Positions 1-9,741 of a DNA stretch of 64,000 nt are shown one piece after another. The translations under genes were made by a program, and so were the position numbers. Within the stretch, counting starts at the first letter, position 1, and each line of letters opens with the position of its first letter. The DNA lies in contig NZ_JAHRID010000004.1 of assembly GCF_019100565.1 (NCBI RefSeq), positions 62,001 through 126,000 of the forward strand. The letters run 5' to 3'. The DNA is from Arsukibacterium indicum (GTDB lineage Bacteria > Pseudomonadota > Gammaproteobacteria > Enterobacterales > Alteromonadaceae). The notes beneath the pieces were generated by a model that was given only the letters and a program-made list of their open reading frames with translations, did no database searches and was not told the origin of the DNA.

Positions 1-1059
1 CCGGTGTTTTTAAATATTGCGATTATTGGATCTGCAGTGTATCTGGCGCCTCAGCTTGATGAACCAGCTATGGCGCTGGCCTGGGGGGTGTTCGCCGGAG
101 GCTTGGTACAGTTGTTGTTCCAACTACCATTTCTGGCAAAAGCCGGTTTGCTGGTTATGCCCAAATGGGGCTGGAGCGACCCTGATGTAAAAAAAATCCG
201 TACCCTGATGCTGCCAGCGCTGTTTGGGGTATCGGTAAGTCAGATTAATTTGCTGCTGGATACCGTTATCGCCTCTTTCCTGCTGACCGGCGCGGTTAGC
301 TGGTTATATTACTCTGACCGGTTAATTGAATTTCCGCTGGGATTGTTTGGCATTGCCATTGCCACTGTTATTTTACCTAATTTGTCACGTCATCACGCTA
401 CGGCAAATAGCGCCAGCTTTCGCCATACCCTGGATTGGGCAATCCGCTTTATTGCCATGTTTGGCGTGCCGGCGATGGCCGCGCTGATGGTGCTGGCGCA
501 GCCCATAATTATGCTGCTGTTTATGCGCGGGGAGTTCAGCCAGCACGACGTGCTGATGGTATCATACAGCCTGATGGCTTATGCCACGGGACTACTGAGC
601 TTTATGCTGATAAAAGTGCTGGCGCCTGGTTTTTATGCCCGGCAGGACATTAAAACTCCGGTACGCATCGGTATTATTGCCATGGTTGCCAATATGGCGT
701 TTAACCTGATGCTGGCGCCCTGGCTAAGTTATGTCGGTTTGGCGTTGGCTACGGCAATGTCGGCCAGTTTAAACGCGTTTTTATTGTACCGCGGTCTGGC
801 ATTGGCCGGCGTTTTTCATTTCAGGAAGAATACCTGGTTTTTCCTGGCGAAAATAATTCTGGCCAGCCTTGTAATGGCTGGTAGTTTGTTCTGGCTTAGT
901 CCGCCTTTTACAGCCTGGCTGAACTTTGATTTCTGGGCGCAGGTTACCCGGCTGTTGCTTTTATGTGGGCTGGGTATTGTCAACTATTTTGTCATGCTAT
1001 GGTTACTGGGGGTGCGGTTATCCCACTTTCGAGTGCAAACTATTGCTGAAAGCAATTAA
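1..1059 (+). CDS. murJ: Lipid II flippase MurJ, C-terminal part
   Basis: Polytopic inner-membrane protein of the MurJ/MviN family, which flips lipid II across the cytoplasmic membrane for peptidoglycan synthesis. The reading frame is open at the left edge, so about the last 352 residues are visible of a family usually near 510 residues. Most of the sequence is hydrophobic helices separated by short basic loops. The segment around SWLYYSDRLIEFPLGLFGIA (about residue 100 of the visible part) is the typical MurJ signature. The gene precedes ribF with a 54-base gap, in the conserved murJ-ribF-ileS-lspA order. Identification is firm; the true start is outside the window. Confidence 0.95.
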   Translation, partial: PVFLNIAIIGSAVYLAPQLDEPAMALAWGVFAGGLVQLLFQLPFLAKAGLLVMPKWGWSDPDVKKIRTLMLPALFGVSVSQINLLLDTVIASFLLTGAVSWLYYSDRLIEFPLGLFGIAIATVILPNLSRHHATANSASFRHTLDWAIRFIAMFGVPAMAALMVLAQPIIMLLFMRGEFSQHDVLMVSYSLMAYATGLLSFMLIKVLAPGFYARQDIKTPVRIGIIAMVANMAFNLMLAPWLSYVGLALATAMSASLNAFLLYRGLALAGVFHFRKNTWFFLAKIILASLVMAGSLFWLSPPFTAWLNFDFWAQVTRLLLLCGLGIVNYFVMLWLLGVRLSHFRVQTIAESN

Positions 1060-1113
1060 GTTAGTGGTTATAATGCCGCGTTTAAAAGCAGTAGCAGCAA
1101 CCTTAAGGCAGGC

Positions 1114-2064
1114 ATGGAGTTAATTCGCGGCTTACACAACATTCAACCCAGGCATCACGGCTGTGTGTTGACTATAGGTAATTTTGACGGTGTTCATCTG
1201 GGGCATCAGGCTGTGCTGGATAAGGTACAGGCTATTGCTGCCCGCCTAAATTTACCTTCTTGTGTCATGGTGTTTGAGCCGCAGCCATTAGAGTTATTTG
1301 CAGGCCATGCGGCGCCAGCCCGGTTAAGTCGCTTTCGGGAAAAATATAATGAATTGGCCAGGCTGGGAATTGACCGCTTACTTTGCGTTGCTTTTAACCC
1401 AAAATTTGCTGCGATGCGGCCTGAGCTATTTATCGAGCAGCTGTTGCTAAAACAATTGGGTGCTCAGCAACTGATTGTGGGTGATGATTTTAAATTTGGT
1501 AATAACCGTGCTGGCGATTTTGCCATGCTGGCACTGGCTGCTGAGCGTTATCAGTTTGGTTTGACCAGCACGTCCAGCTTAATGTTAGGACAGCAACGGG
1601 TTAGCAGCACCTTGATCCGTCAGGCACTGCAACATGATGATTTGACAGCAGCAGAAGCCATGCTTGGCCGGCCTTTCAGTTTAACAGGCCGGGTGCGACA
1701 TGGCCGCAAGCTTGGGCGGGATTTGGGCTTTCCAACGGCAAATGTTTGGTTATACCGGCGTAAGTTGCCGGTGCACGGGGTCTACGCCATTACTGCCGAA
1801 ACCCAATATGGTTGCTTTCAGGGCGTGGCAAATATTGGTAACCGCCCGACAGTGCAGGGCCAGCGTGAACAGCTGGAAGCGCACCTGTTTGATTTTAAAG
1901 CTGATTTGTATGGTACACAGATAGCGGTAACCTTGCGCCATAAACTACGAAGCGAACAGCGCTTTGCTGATCTGGGCGAGTTGCAACAGCAAATAACGGC
2001 AGATATGCATGCTGCCAAAACGTATTTTAGTCGCCTGGCACCAACTGCCGGCAGCATAAGCTAA
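1114..2064 (+). CDS. ribF: Bifunctional riboflavin kinase/FAD synthetase
   Basis: Cytoplasmic enzyme of 316 residues that phosphorylates riboflavin to FMN and then adenylylates it to FAD. The N-terminal nucleotidyltransferase domain begins with TIGNFDGVHLGHQAVL (about residues 21-36), with the HxGH-type ATP-binding motif. The C-terminal flavokinase domain (about 185-305) has GRDLGFPTAN with its conserved PTAN. The length is normal for RibF (about 310). The ATG follows an AAGGCAG Shine-Dalgarno-like stretch. It lies 23 bases before ileS and is probably co-transcribed with it. Confidence 0.97.
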   Translation: MELIRGLHNIQPRHHGCVLTIGNFDGVHLGHQAVLDKVQAIAARLNLPSCVMVFEPQPLELFAGHAAPARLSRFREKYNELARLGIDRLLCVAFNPKFAAMRPELFIEQLLLKQLGAQQLIVGDDFKFGNNRAGDFAMLALAAERYQFGLTSTSSLMLGQQRVSSTLIRQALQHDDLTAAEAMLGRPFSLTGRVRHGRKLGRDLGFPTANVWLYRRKLPVHGVYAITAETQYGCFQGVANIGNRPTVQGQREQLEAHLFDFKADLYGTQIAVTLRHKLRSEQRFADLGELQQQITADMHAAKTYFSRLAPTAGSIS

Positions 2065-2087
2065 CTTTTAAAACGGAATAAAAACGG

Positions 2088-4916
2088 ATGAGCGATTATA
2101 AGCATACCCTTAACTTGCCTGAAACGGCCTTTGCAATGCGCGGCAATCTGGCCCAGCGCGAGCCGCAAATGCTGGCGCAATGGACAGCGGATGGTCTGTA
2201 TCAGCAGATCCGTGCGGCCAAAAAAGGCAAGAAAAGCTTTATTTTGCACGACGGCCCTCCTTACGCCAATGGCAACATCCACATTGGCCATGCTGTTAAT
2301 AAAATCCTGAAAGACATTATTGTTAAAGCAAAAACGCTGTCAGACTTCGATGCTCCTTATGTGCCGGGCTGGGACTGTCATGGTTTACCAATTGAGCTGG
2401 TAGTTGAAAAGAAATACGGCAAGCCTGGTACCAAATTAACAGTAGCAGAGTTTCGCCAGCATTGTCGTGATTACGCACAAAGTCAGATTGAAGCGCAGAA
2501 AACCGATTTTATCCGCTTAGGCGTGCTGGGCGACTGGGATAACCCATACCGGACGATGGATTTCAGCTCTGAGGCTAACATTATACGGGTGCTGGGAAAG
2601 ATTATTGACAACGGCCATCTGCAGCAAGGATTCAAACCAGTGCATTGGTGTACCGACTGTGGTTCGGCGCTGGCTGAAGCGGAAGTGGAGTACCAGGACA
2701 AGGTGTCACCGGCAATCGATGTCCGGTTTGCAGTTGCAGATGAGCAGGTGGTGGATAAGTTCGATCATCCTGAGCAACACCGTGGTCAGGGCCCCGTATC
2801 AGTGGTTATCTGGACAACGACGCCCTGGACTATTCCGGCCAACCGCGCGGTAGCGGTTAATGCAAAACTGGATTACAGCCTGGTGCAGGTGGAGCAGGGC
2901 CCTAATGGCCCGGAGCGGTTAATTATTGCCACCGATCTGGTGAACGAGGTGATGGCCCGCGCCAATGTTGAACACTACCATGCATTGGGTTTTTGCAAAG
3001 GCGAAGCACTGGAACTGGTACAAATACGTCATCCGTTATATGACTTCAGTGTACCGGTGATTTTGGGTGAACATGTCACAACCGAATCAGGCACCGGCTG
3101 TGTGCATACGGCTCCGGGCCATGGTCAGGAAGACTTTGTCGTGGGTAAACAATATGGTCTGGAAGTCGCTAATCCGGTTGGCGCCAACGGTGTTTATTTG
3201 CCTGATACACCATTGTTTGCCGGCCAACACGTATTTAAAGCGAATGACAGTGTGGTTGAGGCATTAAAAGCCGCCGGTGCTTTACTGGTGCACAAAGCTT
3301 ACAAACACAGCTATCCGCATTGCTGGCGCCATAAAACGCCAATTATTTTCCGGGCCACGCCGCAGTGGTTTATTAGTATGGATAAACAGGGGTTGCGCCA
3401 GCAATCACTGGCTGAAATCAGCAATACCCGCTGGATCCCGGACTGGGGCCAGCAACGGATTGAAAAAATGGTTGCCGGCCGTCCCGACTGGTGTATCTCT
3501 CGCCAGCGTACCTGGGGCGTTCCTATTGCGCTGTTTGTTGATAAAGATACCGGAGCACTGCATCCGCAAACCCGGACACTGCTGGAGCAGGTCGCAAAAA
3601 AGGTAGAGCAGGGTGGCATTCAGGCCTGGTTTGATATGGACGCCACTGATTTGCTTGGTGCCGATGCAGAGCAGTATGTCAAAGTAAGCGATACCCTTGA
3701 TGTCTGGTTTGACTCGGGTGTTACCCATGCTTTCGTGGTTGACCAACGGCCTGAATTTAATCATGCCAAACAGGCAGATTTATATCTTGAGGGCTCCGAT
3801 CAGCACCGCGGCTGGTTTATGTCGTCACTGATGACCGGTGTTGCCAGCAAAACGCATGCCCCTTACCGTCAGGTACTAACTCACGGTTTTACTGTTGACG
3901 GCGAAGGCCGCAAGATGTCCAAATCGTTAGGCAATGTGGTGTCACCGCAGGACGTAATGAATAAACTGGGCGCAGATATTCTGCGGTTATGGGTGGCTAC
4001 CGCCGACTATACCTCTGAGATGACAGTATCTGACGAGATTCTGAACCGGGCGGCTGATAAATACCGGCGCATTCGTAACACTGCCCGCTTTTTGCTGGCG
4101 AATCTGAACGGCTTTGATCCGGCAACTGACTTAGTGCCGTTCAAAGAGATGGTGGAACTGGATTTATGGATGGTCAGCCGGGCTGCCAAATTGCAGCAGG
4201 AAATTGTCGATGCGTATGACAATTACCAGTTTCATCAGGTAAGTCAGAAGCTGATGAATTTCTGTACGGTTGAGCTGGGCAGTTTTTATCTGGATGTGAT
4301 TAAAGACCGCCAGTACACCGCGCATCAGAACAGTGTCGCCCGTAAATCGTGCCAGACAGCTTTGTATCATATTGCTGAAGCCATGGTTCGCTGGATGGCG
4401 CCGATCATGAGCTTTACGGCTCAGGAAATCTGGCAAGCCTTACCTGGTGAGCGCAGTAAGTATGTGTTTACAGAGGTGTGGTATGCCACCTTAGCCAGTG
4501 TGCCGGCGGGGCAGTTTGACGACAGCTACTGGCAGCAGGTGCTGCAGGTACGTGACGAAGTAAACAAAGTGCTGGAAGCGGCACGGCGCGACGACAAAAT
4601 TGGTGCCTCACTTCAGGCTGAGGTGACCTTGTTTGCCAGCCCGGAGCTGGCTGCGGCCCTCGGCAAGCTGGGAGATGAATTACGCTTTGCGTTAATTACC
4701 TCCACCGCAAAAGTCACCAGCGATAAGGCTCCTGCTGAGGCGGTTGCCACCGAACTGGCCGGCTTAAAAGTGCTGGTAACAGCTTCAGCTGCGGCAAAAT
4801 GCGAGCGCTGCTGGCACCATCGGCATGATGTTGGCGCCGATGCGGCGCATCCGGGCATTTGTTTACGCTGTGTTAGTAATGTCGCGGGCAGCGGTGAGCA
4901 AAGGAAATTTGCCTGA
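2088..4916 (+). CDS. ileS: Isoleucyl-tRNA synthetase
   Basis: Class I aminoacyl-tRNA synthetase of 942 residues that charges tRNA-Ile and edits misactivated valine. The HIGH signature is at residues 65-68 within [12 protein letters not shown], and the KMSKS loop is near residue 609 ([10 protein letters not shown]). The CP1 editing domain lies between them ([12 protein letters not shown] region). The C-terminal zinc finger is complete, with Cys905, Cys908, Cys925 and Cys928. Length and architecture match the bacterial type. The stop codon overlaps the lspA start by one base, so translational coupling is likely. Confidence 0.98.
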   Translation: MSDYKHTLNLPETAFAMRGNLAQREPQMLAQWTADGLYQQIRAAKKGKKSFILHDGPPYANGNIHIGHAVNKILKDIIVKAKTLSDFDAPYVPGWDCHGLPIELVVEKKYGKPGTKLTVAEFRQHCRDYAQSQIEAQKTDFIRLGVLGDWDNPYRTMDFSSEANIIRVLGKIIDNGHLQQGFKPVHWCTDCGSALAEAEVEYQDKVSPAIDVRFAVADEQVVDKFDHPEQHRGQGPVSVVIWTTTPWTIPANRAVAVNAKLDYSLVQVEQGPNGPERLIIATDLVNEVMARANVEHYHALGFCKGEALELVQIRHPLYDFSVPVILGEHVTTESGTGCVHTAPGHGQEDFVVGKQYGLEVANPVGANGVYLPDTPLFAGQHVFKANDSVVEALKAAGALLVHKAYKHSYPHCWRHKTPIIFRATPQWFISMDKQGLRQQSLAEISNTRWIPDWGQQRIEKMVAGRPDWCISRQRTWGVPIALFVDKDTGALHPQTRTLLEQVAKKVEQGGIQAWFDMDATDLLGADAEQYVKVSDTLDVWFDSGVTHAFVVDQRPEFNHAKQADLYLEGSDQHRGWFMSSLMTGVASKTHAPYRQVLTHGFTVDGEGRKMSKSLGNVVSPQDVMNKLGADILRLWVATADYTSEMTVSDEILNRAADKYRRIRNTARFLLANLNGFDPATDLVPFKEMVELDLWMVSRAAKLQQEIVDAYDNYQFHQVSQKLMNFCTVELGSFYLDVIKDRQYTAHQNSVARKSCQTALYHIAEAMVRWMAPIMSFTAQEIWQALPGERSKYVFTEVWYATLASVPAGQFDDSYWQQVLQVRDEVNKVLEAARRDDKIGASLQAEVTLFASPELAAALGKLGDELRFALITSTAKVTSDKAPAEAVATELAGLKVLVTASAAAKCERCWHHRHDVGADAAHPGICLRCVSNVAGSGEQRKFA

Positions 4917-5407
4917 TGCAGTTATTTAAAGAAACCGGCTGGCGCTGGTGGTGGTTAATTTTACTGTTTATTGTCCTGGATCAGGCATCAAAGCAATGGG
5001 TGCTGCATGCAATTCCTTATCAGGGCAGCATCCCGTTATTACCGGTGTTTGAGCTGGCACATGTCTATAACAGAGGTGCAGCCTTCTCTTTTTTAAGTAA
5101 TGCCGGCGGCTGGCAACGCTGGTTTTTTACCGGCATTGCTGTGGTAATAAGTTGTGTTATTGCAATCTGGCTCAGCCGGGTAGGCAGGGCACAGCTTAAG
5201 CTAAGCCTGGCGCTGGCGTTTGTGCTGGCGGGAGCAATTGGCAACCTGATTGACCGTTTGGTATATGGTTATGTTATTGACATGCTGCATGTGTTTTATA
5301 AAAGCTGGAGTTACCCGGTATTTAATCTGGCAGACTCGGTTATTTTTATTGGTGCAGTCTTGTTAATTTGGGACAGTTTCAGCAGTTCAGCCGAGGTTAA
5401 AACATGA
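4916..5407 (+). CDS. lspA: Lipoprotein signal peptidase (signal peptidase II)
   Basis: Integral inner-membrane aspartyl protease of 163 residues that removes the signal peptide from diacylglyceryl-modified prolipoproteins. Four hydrophobic helices are apparent. The conserved blocks are YNRGAAFSF (51-59), GNLIDR (109-114), and the two catalytic aspartates Asp122 (VIDMLHVF) and Asp140 (FNLADS). Its likely substrates in this window include BamE, the amidohydrolase, DctP and the GH105 and GH28 lipoproteins. It overlaps ileS by one base and fkpB by four. Confidence 0.97.
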   Translation: MQLFKETGWRWWWLILLFIVLDQASKQWVLHAIPYQGSIPLLPVFELAHVYNRGAAFSFLSNAGGWQRWFFTGIAVVISCVIAIWLSRVGRAQLKLSLALAFVLAGAIGNLIDRLVYGYVIDMLHVFYKSWSYPVFNLADSVIFIGAVLLIWDSFSSSAEVKT

Positions 5408-5841
5408 CACAAGCTCAGATTGGCGCAAACAGTACTGTGCTTTTTCATTTTGATATTACCCTGACAGACGGTAGCGCAGCAGAGAGTACCCGGGTGCATA
5501 ATAAACCAGCCAGGCTGCAAATGGGCGATAACAGTATTTCACCTGCTTTCGAAGCCCATTTAATGGGGATGACTGAAGGCAGTAAAAAAACCTTTACCCT
5601 GGATCCGCAGGATGCCTATGGCATGCCAAACCCAGATAATATTTACTATGTTGATCGCAGTAAATTTTCCAGCGATGCGCCAGCAAAAGTAGGCAGTATT
5701 ATTGGTTTTACCATGCCTGATGGCTCAGAGTTGCCAGGTTTGGTACGCGATGTTGTGGGCGATTCTGTCACGGTCGATTTTAACCACCCATTGGCCGGGC
5801 AAACCCTGACTTTTAATGTCGAAATAGTAAAAGTGAGCTGA
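5404..5841 (+). CDS. fkpB: FKBP-type peptidyl-prolyl isomerase FkpB (SlpA)
   Basis: Short 145-residue SlpA-type FKBP, a peptidyl-prolyl cis-trans isomerase with chaperone activity. The FKBP core is split by the insert-in-flap domain typical of SlpA/SlyD proteins: the first half ends near [18 protein letters not shown] (about 57-74), and the C-terminal strand is [17 protein letters not shown]. It lacks the His-rich tail of SlyD. ATGA overlap with lspA and a four-base gap to ispH place it inside the conserved operon. Confidence 0.93.
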   Translation: MTQAQIGANSTVLFHFDITLTDGSAAESTRVHNKPARLQMGDNSISPAFEAHLMGMTEGSKKTFTLDPQDAYGMPNPDNIYYVDRSKFSSDAPAKVGSIIGFTMPDGSELPGLVRDVVGDSVTVDFNHPLAGQTLTFNVEIVKVS

Positions 5842-5845
5842 ACCA

Positions 5846-6775
5846 ATGGATATTTTGCTAGCTAACCCCCGCGGTTTTTGTGCCGGCGTAGACCGGGCCA
5901 TCAGTATCGTGGAACGGGCACTGGAGTTATACGAGCACCCTATTTATGTGCGGCATGAAGTTGTTCACAATAAGTTTGTGGTAGATGGCCTGCGGCGCAG
6001 CGGTGCGGTTTTTGTTGATGAACTTAATGAAGTGCCCGATGGCAATATTGTTATTTTCAGTGCACATGGGGTATCGCAAGCGGTGCGGGAGAACGCTAAG
6101 CAACGCGGTTTGAAAGTGTTTGACGCCACCTGTCCGCTGGTTACTAAAGTGCATATGGAAGTAACCCGGGCCAGCCGCAAAGGCATTGAATGTATCCTAA
6201 TTGGCCATGCCGGTCATCCGGAAGTTGAAGGTACTATGGGCCAGTACGATAACCCTGAAGGTGGTATCTATCTGGTTGAGTCAGTCGAAGATGTCGCCCG
6301 ATTGCAGGTTAAAAACCCGGCGCAGCTATGCTACTCCAGTCAGACGACGTTATCGGTTGATGACACAGCTGATGTTATTGCTGCATTACGTCAGCGTTTT
6401 CCCGACATTGACGGGCCGCGTAAAGATGATATTTGTTATGCCACTCAGAACAGACAGGATGCAGTGCGTGATTTAGCGGCAAAAGCCGATTTGTTACTGG
6501 TGGTTGGTGCTAAAAACAGTAGTAATTCTAATCGGTTACGGGAGCTGGCTGAGAAAATGGGTTGTAAGGCGTTTTTAATTGATACGGCCAACGATATTCA
6601 GCAAAGCTGGCTGGAAAATGTCAATGCCGTTGGTGTGACAGCTGGCGCCTCGGCACCCGAGGTGCTGGTTCAGCAAGTTGTCGCGCAGTTGCAACTGTGG
6701 GGTGGCAAGACAGTTAATGAAAATCCGGGCCGGCCGGAAAATGTTGTGTTTGCCATTCCGGCGGAACTGCGATAA
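5846..6775 (+). CDS. ispH: 4-hydroxy-3-methylbut-2-enyl diphosphate reductase
   Basis: Last enzyme of the MEP isoprenoid pathway, reducing HMBPP to IPP and DMAPP with a [4Fe-4S] cluster. The three cluster cysteines are Cys12 ([12 protein letters not shown]), Cys96 (FDATCPLV) and Cys197 (ICYATQNRQ). The substrate-binding segment NSSNSNRL follows. At 309 residues it has the usual length. In Pseudomonas the next genes are the minor pilins; here a two-component pair lies between. Confidence 0.98.
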   Translation: MDILLANPRGFCAGVDRAISIVERALELYEHPIYVRHEVVHNKFVVDGLRRSGAVFVDELNEVPDGNIVIFSAHGVSQAVRENAKQRGLKVFDATCPLVTKVHMEVTRASRKGIECILIGHAGHPEVEGTMGQYDNPEGGIYLVESVEDVARLQVKNPAQLCYSSQTTLSVDDTADVIAALRQRFPDIDGPRKDDICYATQNRQDAVRDLAAKADLLLVVGAKNSSNSNRLRELAEKMGCKAFLIDTANDIQQSWLENVNAVGVTAGASAPEVLVQQVVAQLQLWGGKTVNENPGRPENVVFAIPAELR

Positions 6776-6808
6776 AAAAGCATCAGGTCTGGCAGCTAAG
6801 GAGTTAAG

Positions 6809-7858
6809 GTGAATAGGGCAGCAACTGCAACACCTTATCCGGTATATCCACTGCCTGATCTGTGTCATGGCCGAATGGTGTTAAGGGTACTGGTATTAGC
6901 CCAGGCAGTGGCGATATTACTGGCATTTGCCCCCGGCACGATGGAAAGCCCCTGGCAACGCTTGGGTTTAATCAGTTTGTTTGTCCACTGGATCGCACTG
7001 CTTTCGGGTTATAGTTATTGCAAACTTCGGCCGGCGTTAAGCCGGCAACGACCTCTTACCATTGCAGCAAGTTGCCTGTTGCTACTTTTTTTCACTACCT
7101 TTGTAATCAGTTGCCTTGCCTGGCTGTGGCTGCACGATGCGGGCGTACTGTTATCCCAGAGTTTTTTGCATTTTGTTCTGGCCAACCTGATGATTGCGCT
7201 GGTGGTTGGCCTGATGGCTATTCAACTTGGTCTGATGCACGCAGAACGCAACCAGCAACTGGCAGCTCAAAGCCGGGCCGAGCTGGGTGCGCTGCAGGCA
7301 AGGATCCAACCGCATTTTTTGTTTAACAGTTTAAATACCGCAGCAGAGTTAACCCAGCACGATAGTCAGGCAGCCGAGCAGGCACTGTTAAATCTGGCCG
7401 ATTTATTCCGAGCTGCCATGCATGCCGGCGAGCAGATAAGCCTGGCCGATGAGTTAACACTGGCCCGGCAGTATCTGTCGTTAGAACAATGGCGTCTGGG
7501 AGAGCGGATGAAACAAAACTGGCAGTTGCCCGCCAGTATGCCTAAATTGCAGGTGCCGGCACTAACCATTCAGCCACTACTGGAAAATGCAGTACGCCAT
7601 GGTATTGAAAGCTGTCAGTACGGCGGCAGTATTGATATAGAGCTTATTAACAGCAGCCAGTCGGTGACCATTCTTATCAGTAATCCGTTTGCGCCAGCCC
7701 TGGATAAAAGCCGCAGCAATGGCGTTGCGCTGGTGAATATACGACAACGGTTACAGTTGTATTTTGGTGACAGTGCCAGTTTAAACCGCAGTATTGTTGA
7801 TGGTAAGTTTCGGGTTAAACTGGTGCTACCCAAAAACTTGGCTGGCAATAACGGATGA
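6809..7858 (+). CDS. LytS/AlgZ-family sensor histidine kinase
   Basis: Membrane sensor of 349 residues with four or so hydrophobic helices in the first 140 residues, followed by a His_kinase (PF06580-type) domain. The phosphoacceptor is His169 in IQPHFLFNSLNTAAEL, and the N-box is PLLENAVRHGI. The catalytic domain is compact, as in AlgZ/FimS and YpdA-type kinases. The GTG start is preceded by AAGGAG, a strong ribosome binding site. The stop overlaps the response-regulator gene by four bases (ATGA). It lies between ispH and the minor pilin operon, so AlgZ-like control of pili is plausible. This is inference from context and family. Confidence 0.9.
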   Translation: MNRAATATPYPVYPLPDLCHGRMVLRVLVLAQAVAILLAFAPGTMESPWQRLGLISLFVHWIALLSGYSYCKLRPALSRQRPLTIAASCLLLLFFTTFVISCLAWLWLHDAGVLLSQSFLHFVLANLMIALVVGLMAIQLGLMHAERNQQLAAQSRAELGALQARIQPHFLFNSLNTAAELTQHDSQAAEQALLNLADLFRAAMHAGEQISLADELTLARQYLSLEQWRLGERMKQNWQLPASMPKLQVPALTIQPLLENAVRHGIESCQYGGSIDIELINSSQSVTILISNPFAPALDKSRSNGVALVNIRQRLQLYFGDSASLNRSIVDGKFRVKLVLPKNLAGNNG

Positions 7859-8577
7859 AAGTACTGATTGTTGACGACGAACCTCTGGCCCGTGCTCGCT
7901 TGCGGCGTTTACTCGGTGCTGAAAAAGGGTTTAGTTGTATTGGTGAAGCACAAAACAGTCAGCAAGCACTGCAGCTATGCCAGCAATTGCAGCCCGATGT
8001 GCTGCTGCTAGACATTGCCATGCCTGGTGGTGATGGTTTGCAACTGGCTGCAACGCTTGCCAGCCAAGCCCTGCCTCCGGCCATTATTTTTGTAACCGCT
8101 CATCCGCAACATGCGCTGGACGCTTATCAGGTGTGCCCCGCTGATTATGTATTAAAACCGGTTTCTGCTGAACGACTGCATTCTGCATTGGCCCGGCTTG
8201 GTAATCGCACCCGGGCCCATCTTGAAAAGTTGCCGGCAAACGATGACGTTATCAGTTATCAGCTTGGCTCTGCTACCCGTCAGATTAATTTAAGCAAAGT
8301 ATTGTATTTCAGCGCAGACAGCAAATACGTGCGGATGGTGTTTGGCGAAGGCGAGGCATTGCTGGAGCAATCGCTAAACCAGTTACAGCAACGCTATCCC
8401 GGGCAATTAGTTCGTATTCACCGCAGTACCTTGATAAACAAGCATTACTTCAGCGCATTACGTGCGGCGCCAGATGGTAAACATTATGTCGAATTAACAG
8501 GCCTCGATACCCGGCTGGAAGTCAGTCGCAGAGCGCTTAGTCAGGTAAAGCAAGCGCTAAATCTAAACCTGGGTTAA
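7855..8577 (+). CDS. LytTR-family response regulator (AlgR-like)
   Basis: DNA-binding response regulator of 240 residues. The receiver domain (1-120) has acidic residues DDE at 7-9 and phosphoacceptor Asp53 in LLLDIAMPGGDG, with a conserved Lys in VLKPVSAERL. The C-terminal LytTR domain (about 140-235) contains the pattern RIHRSTLINKHY. AlgR of Pseudomonas aeruginosa has the same layout and activates the fimU-pilVWXY1Y2E operon. Here the regulator gene lies immediately upstream of the homologous operon, 140 bases from its first gene. Confidence 0.92.
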   Translation: MKVLIVDDEPLARARLRRLLGAEKGFSCIGEAQNSQQALQLCQQLQPDVLLLDIAMPGGDGLQLAATLASQALPPAIIFVTAHPQHALDAYQVCPADYVLKPVSAERLHSALARLGNRTRAHLEKLPANDDVISYQLGSATRQINLSKVLYFSADSKYVRMVFGEGEALLEQSLNQLQQRYPGQLVRIHRSTLINKHYFSALRAAPDGKHYVELTGLDTRLEVSRRALSQVKQALNLNLG

Positions 8578-8717
8578 TTTGCAGGCTTGCTGTCGAATTG
8601 CCGTTTATCGGCTGAATAAACCTTTAATCCACCTCATTATGGGAATTAACAAGTGCTTTTGCTAGGGTAACGCTAGCAAAAAATTGTTTTGATTTAATTA
8701 AAAGAATAGGAAACGTC
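8578..8717 (+). promoter_or_regulatory. Upstream region of minor pilin operon
   Basis: This 140-base gap between the response regulator and fimU/T contains CCGTTTATC at 8601-8609. That differs at two of nine positions from CCGTTCGTC, the AlgR box as I recall it. It also contains an inverted repeat with arms TTTTGCTAG (8657-8665) and CTAGCAAAA (8673-8681) around a 7-base centre. The repeat lacks the T-run of a good terminator, so it may be an operator or a weak stem-loop. No clear -35/-10 pair could be chosen. Confidence 0.35.
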
Positions 8718-9320
8718 ATGGCATTAGTGGTAGCAGATATCAGCCAAGGCCCGCAGCCTCAGGCCCACCGGCTTCGTGGTTTTACCGTGATTGAATTGAT
8801 GGTAACAGTAGCCGTTTTGACTATTGTGCTGACAGTGGCAGTGCCTAGTTTTGCCAATCTGGTAAATGGCAACAGGTTAAACGCCCAGGCAAACCTGTTA
8901 TTGGCGGGCATTGAGTATGCCAAAACAGAAGCCGTTAAGAGCAATGCAACAGTCACCTTTTGTCATTCAGCTAATGGTAGCAGTTGCAGTGCGGCGCCGG
9001 CTGCCGGCTGGCAAGGCTGGATAGTGGGACTTGCTGCTAACCCCTCGGGAATTGAAGCCGGTAGTGTAATGAGAGCAGGTACTCTGGAATCACCTCAGCT
9101 GGTTATTCTGGCAAGTGAGTCGCTGTCAGACGCTGATGATCAGATTAGAATTACCCCTCAGGGACTACTCAGAACGGGTAATCGCTTGCCGCTGCAGGCG
9201 ACTTTACGTGTTTGTCATCCGACATCTTCGATCAACCCCAATAGTCGTAACCTGAGAATCCGTTCAGGCGGTCAATTAGCGGTTATCAGCGAGCAAAACG
9301 CTGACTGTGCAGCTCCGTAG
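8718..9320 (+). CDS. Minor pseudopilin FimU/FimT (GspH domain)
   Basis: Type IV pilus minor pilin of 200 residues. A 21-residue leader ends in Gly and is followed by FTVIELMVTVAVL, the PilD cleavage site with the conserved Glu at +5 and the hydrophobic helix. The C-terminal part is a GspH/FimT-like globular domain with paired cysteines. It is the first gene of a co-oriented minor pilin operon with AGGAAA upstream of the ATG. FimU and FimT cannot be separated confidently by eye; the position corresponds to fimU. Confidence 0.88.
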   Translation: MALVVADISQGPQPQAHRLRGFTVIELMVTVAVLTIVLTVAVPSFANLVNGNRLNAQANLLLAGIEYAKTEAVKSNATVTFCHSANGSSCSAAPAAGWQGWIVGLAANPSGIEAGSVMRAGTLESPQLVILASESLSDADDQIRITPQGLLRTGNRLPLQATLRVCHPTSSINPNSRNLRIRSGGQLAVISEQNADCAAP

Positions 9321-9330
9321 GAATATTAAA

Positions 9331-9741
9331 ATGAATAAATTTTGTGGATATAGCAAGCAGCAAGGTACAAGTTTACTTGAAGTACTAATTGCTGTTTTAG
9401 TGTTGGCGATTGGAATTTTAGGTGTAGTGGGCTTGCAGTCAGTCAGCCTGCGAAGTACCAATACTGCACATGAGCGGGCAATGGCGGTGATATTATCGGA
9501 AACATTGTTTGAGGTAATGCGCACCACTGGCCCGGTGGCAAGAACTAACGCTTTTGAAATGAGTACCTGTGACGGAGTGGGCGGAATACCGGTAACCAAA
9601 GACTGGCAGGAAGATGTAAAGCAGGTGACATCTGAATGCGCCCTGGTTGAGTGGGCTGATGGTGTTTACACCGTTACTATCGACTGGTCTGATCAACGAC
9701 TGAATGACAGTTCAGTGGTAGTAATGGAGGTAAGGCCATGA
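9331..9741 (+). CDS. pilV: Minor pilin PilV
   Basis: Small minor pilin of 136 residues with a short leader ending GQ-type (KQQG) before TSLLEVLIAVLVLAIGILG, a class III prepilin signal with Glu at +5. Start ATG at 9331 is preferred over an upstream GTG, because AGGAATATTAAA precedes it and the GTG would lie inside the preceding gene. PilV belongs to the pilus-tip priming complex with PilW, PilX, FimU and PilE. It overlaps pilW by four bases. Confidence 0.88.
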   Translation: MNKFCGYSKQQGTSLLEVLIAVLVLAIGILGVVGLQSVSLRSTNTAHERAMAVILSETLFEVMRTTGPVARTNAFEMSTCDGVGGIPVTKDWQEDVKQVTSECALVEWADGVYTVTIDWSDQRLNDSSVVVMEVRP

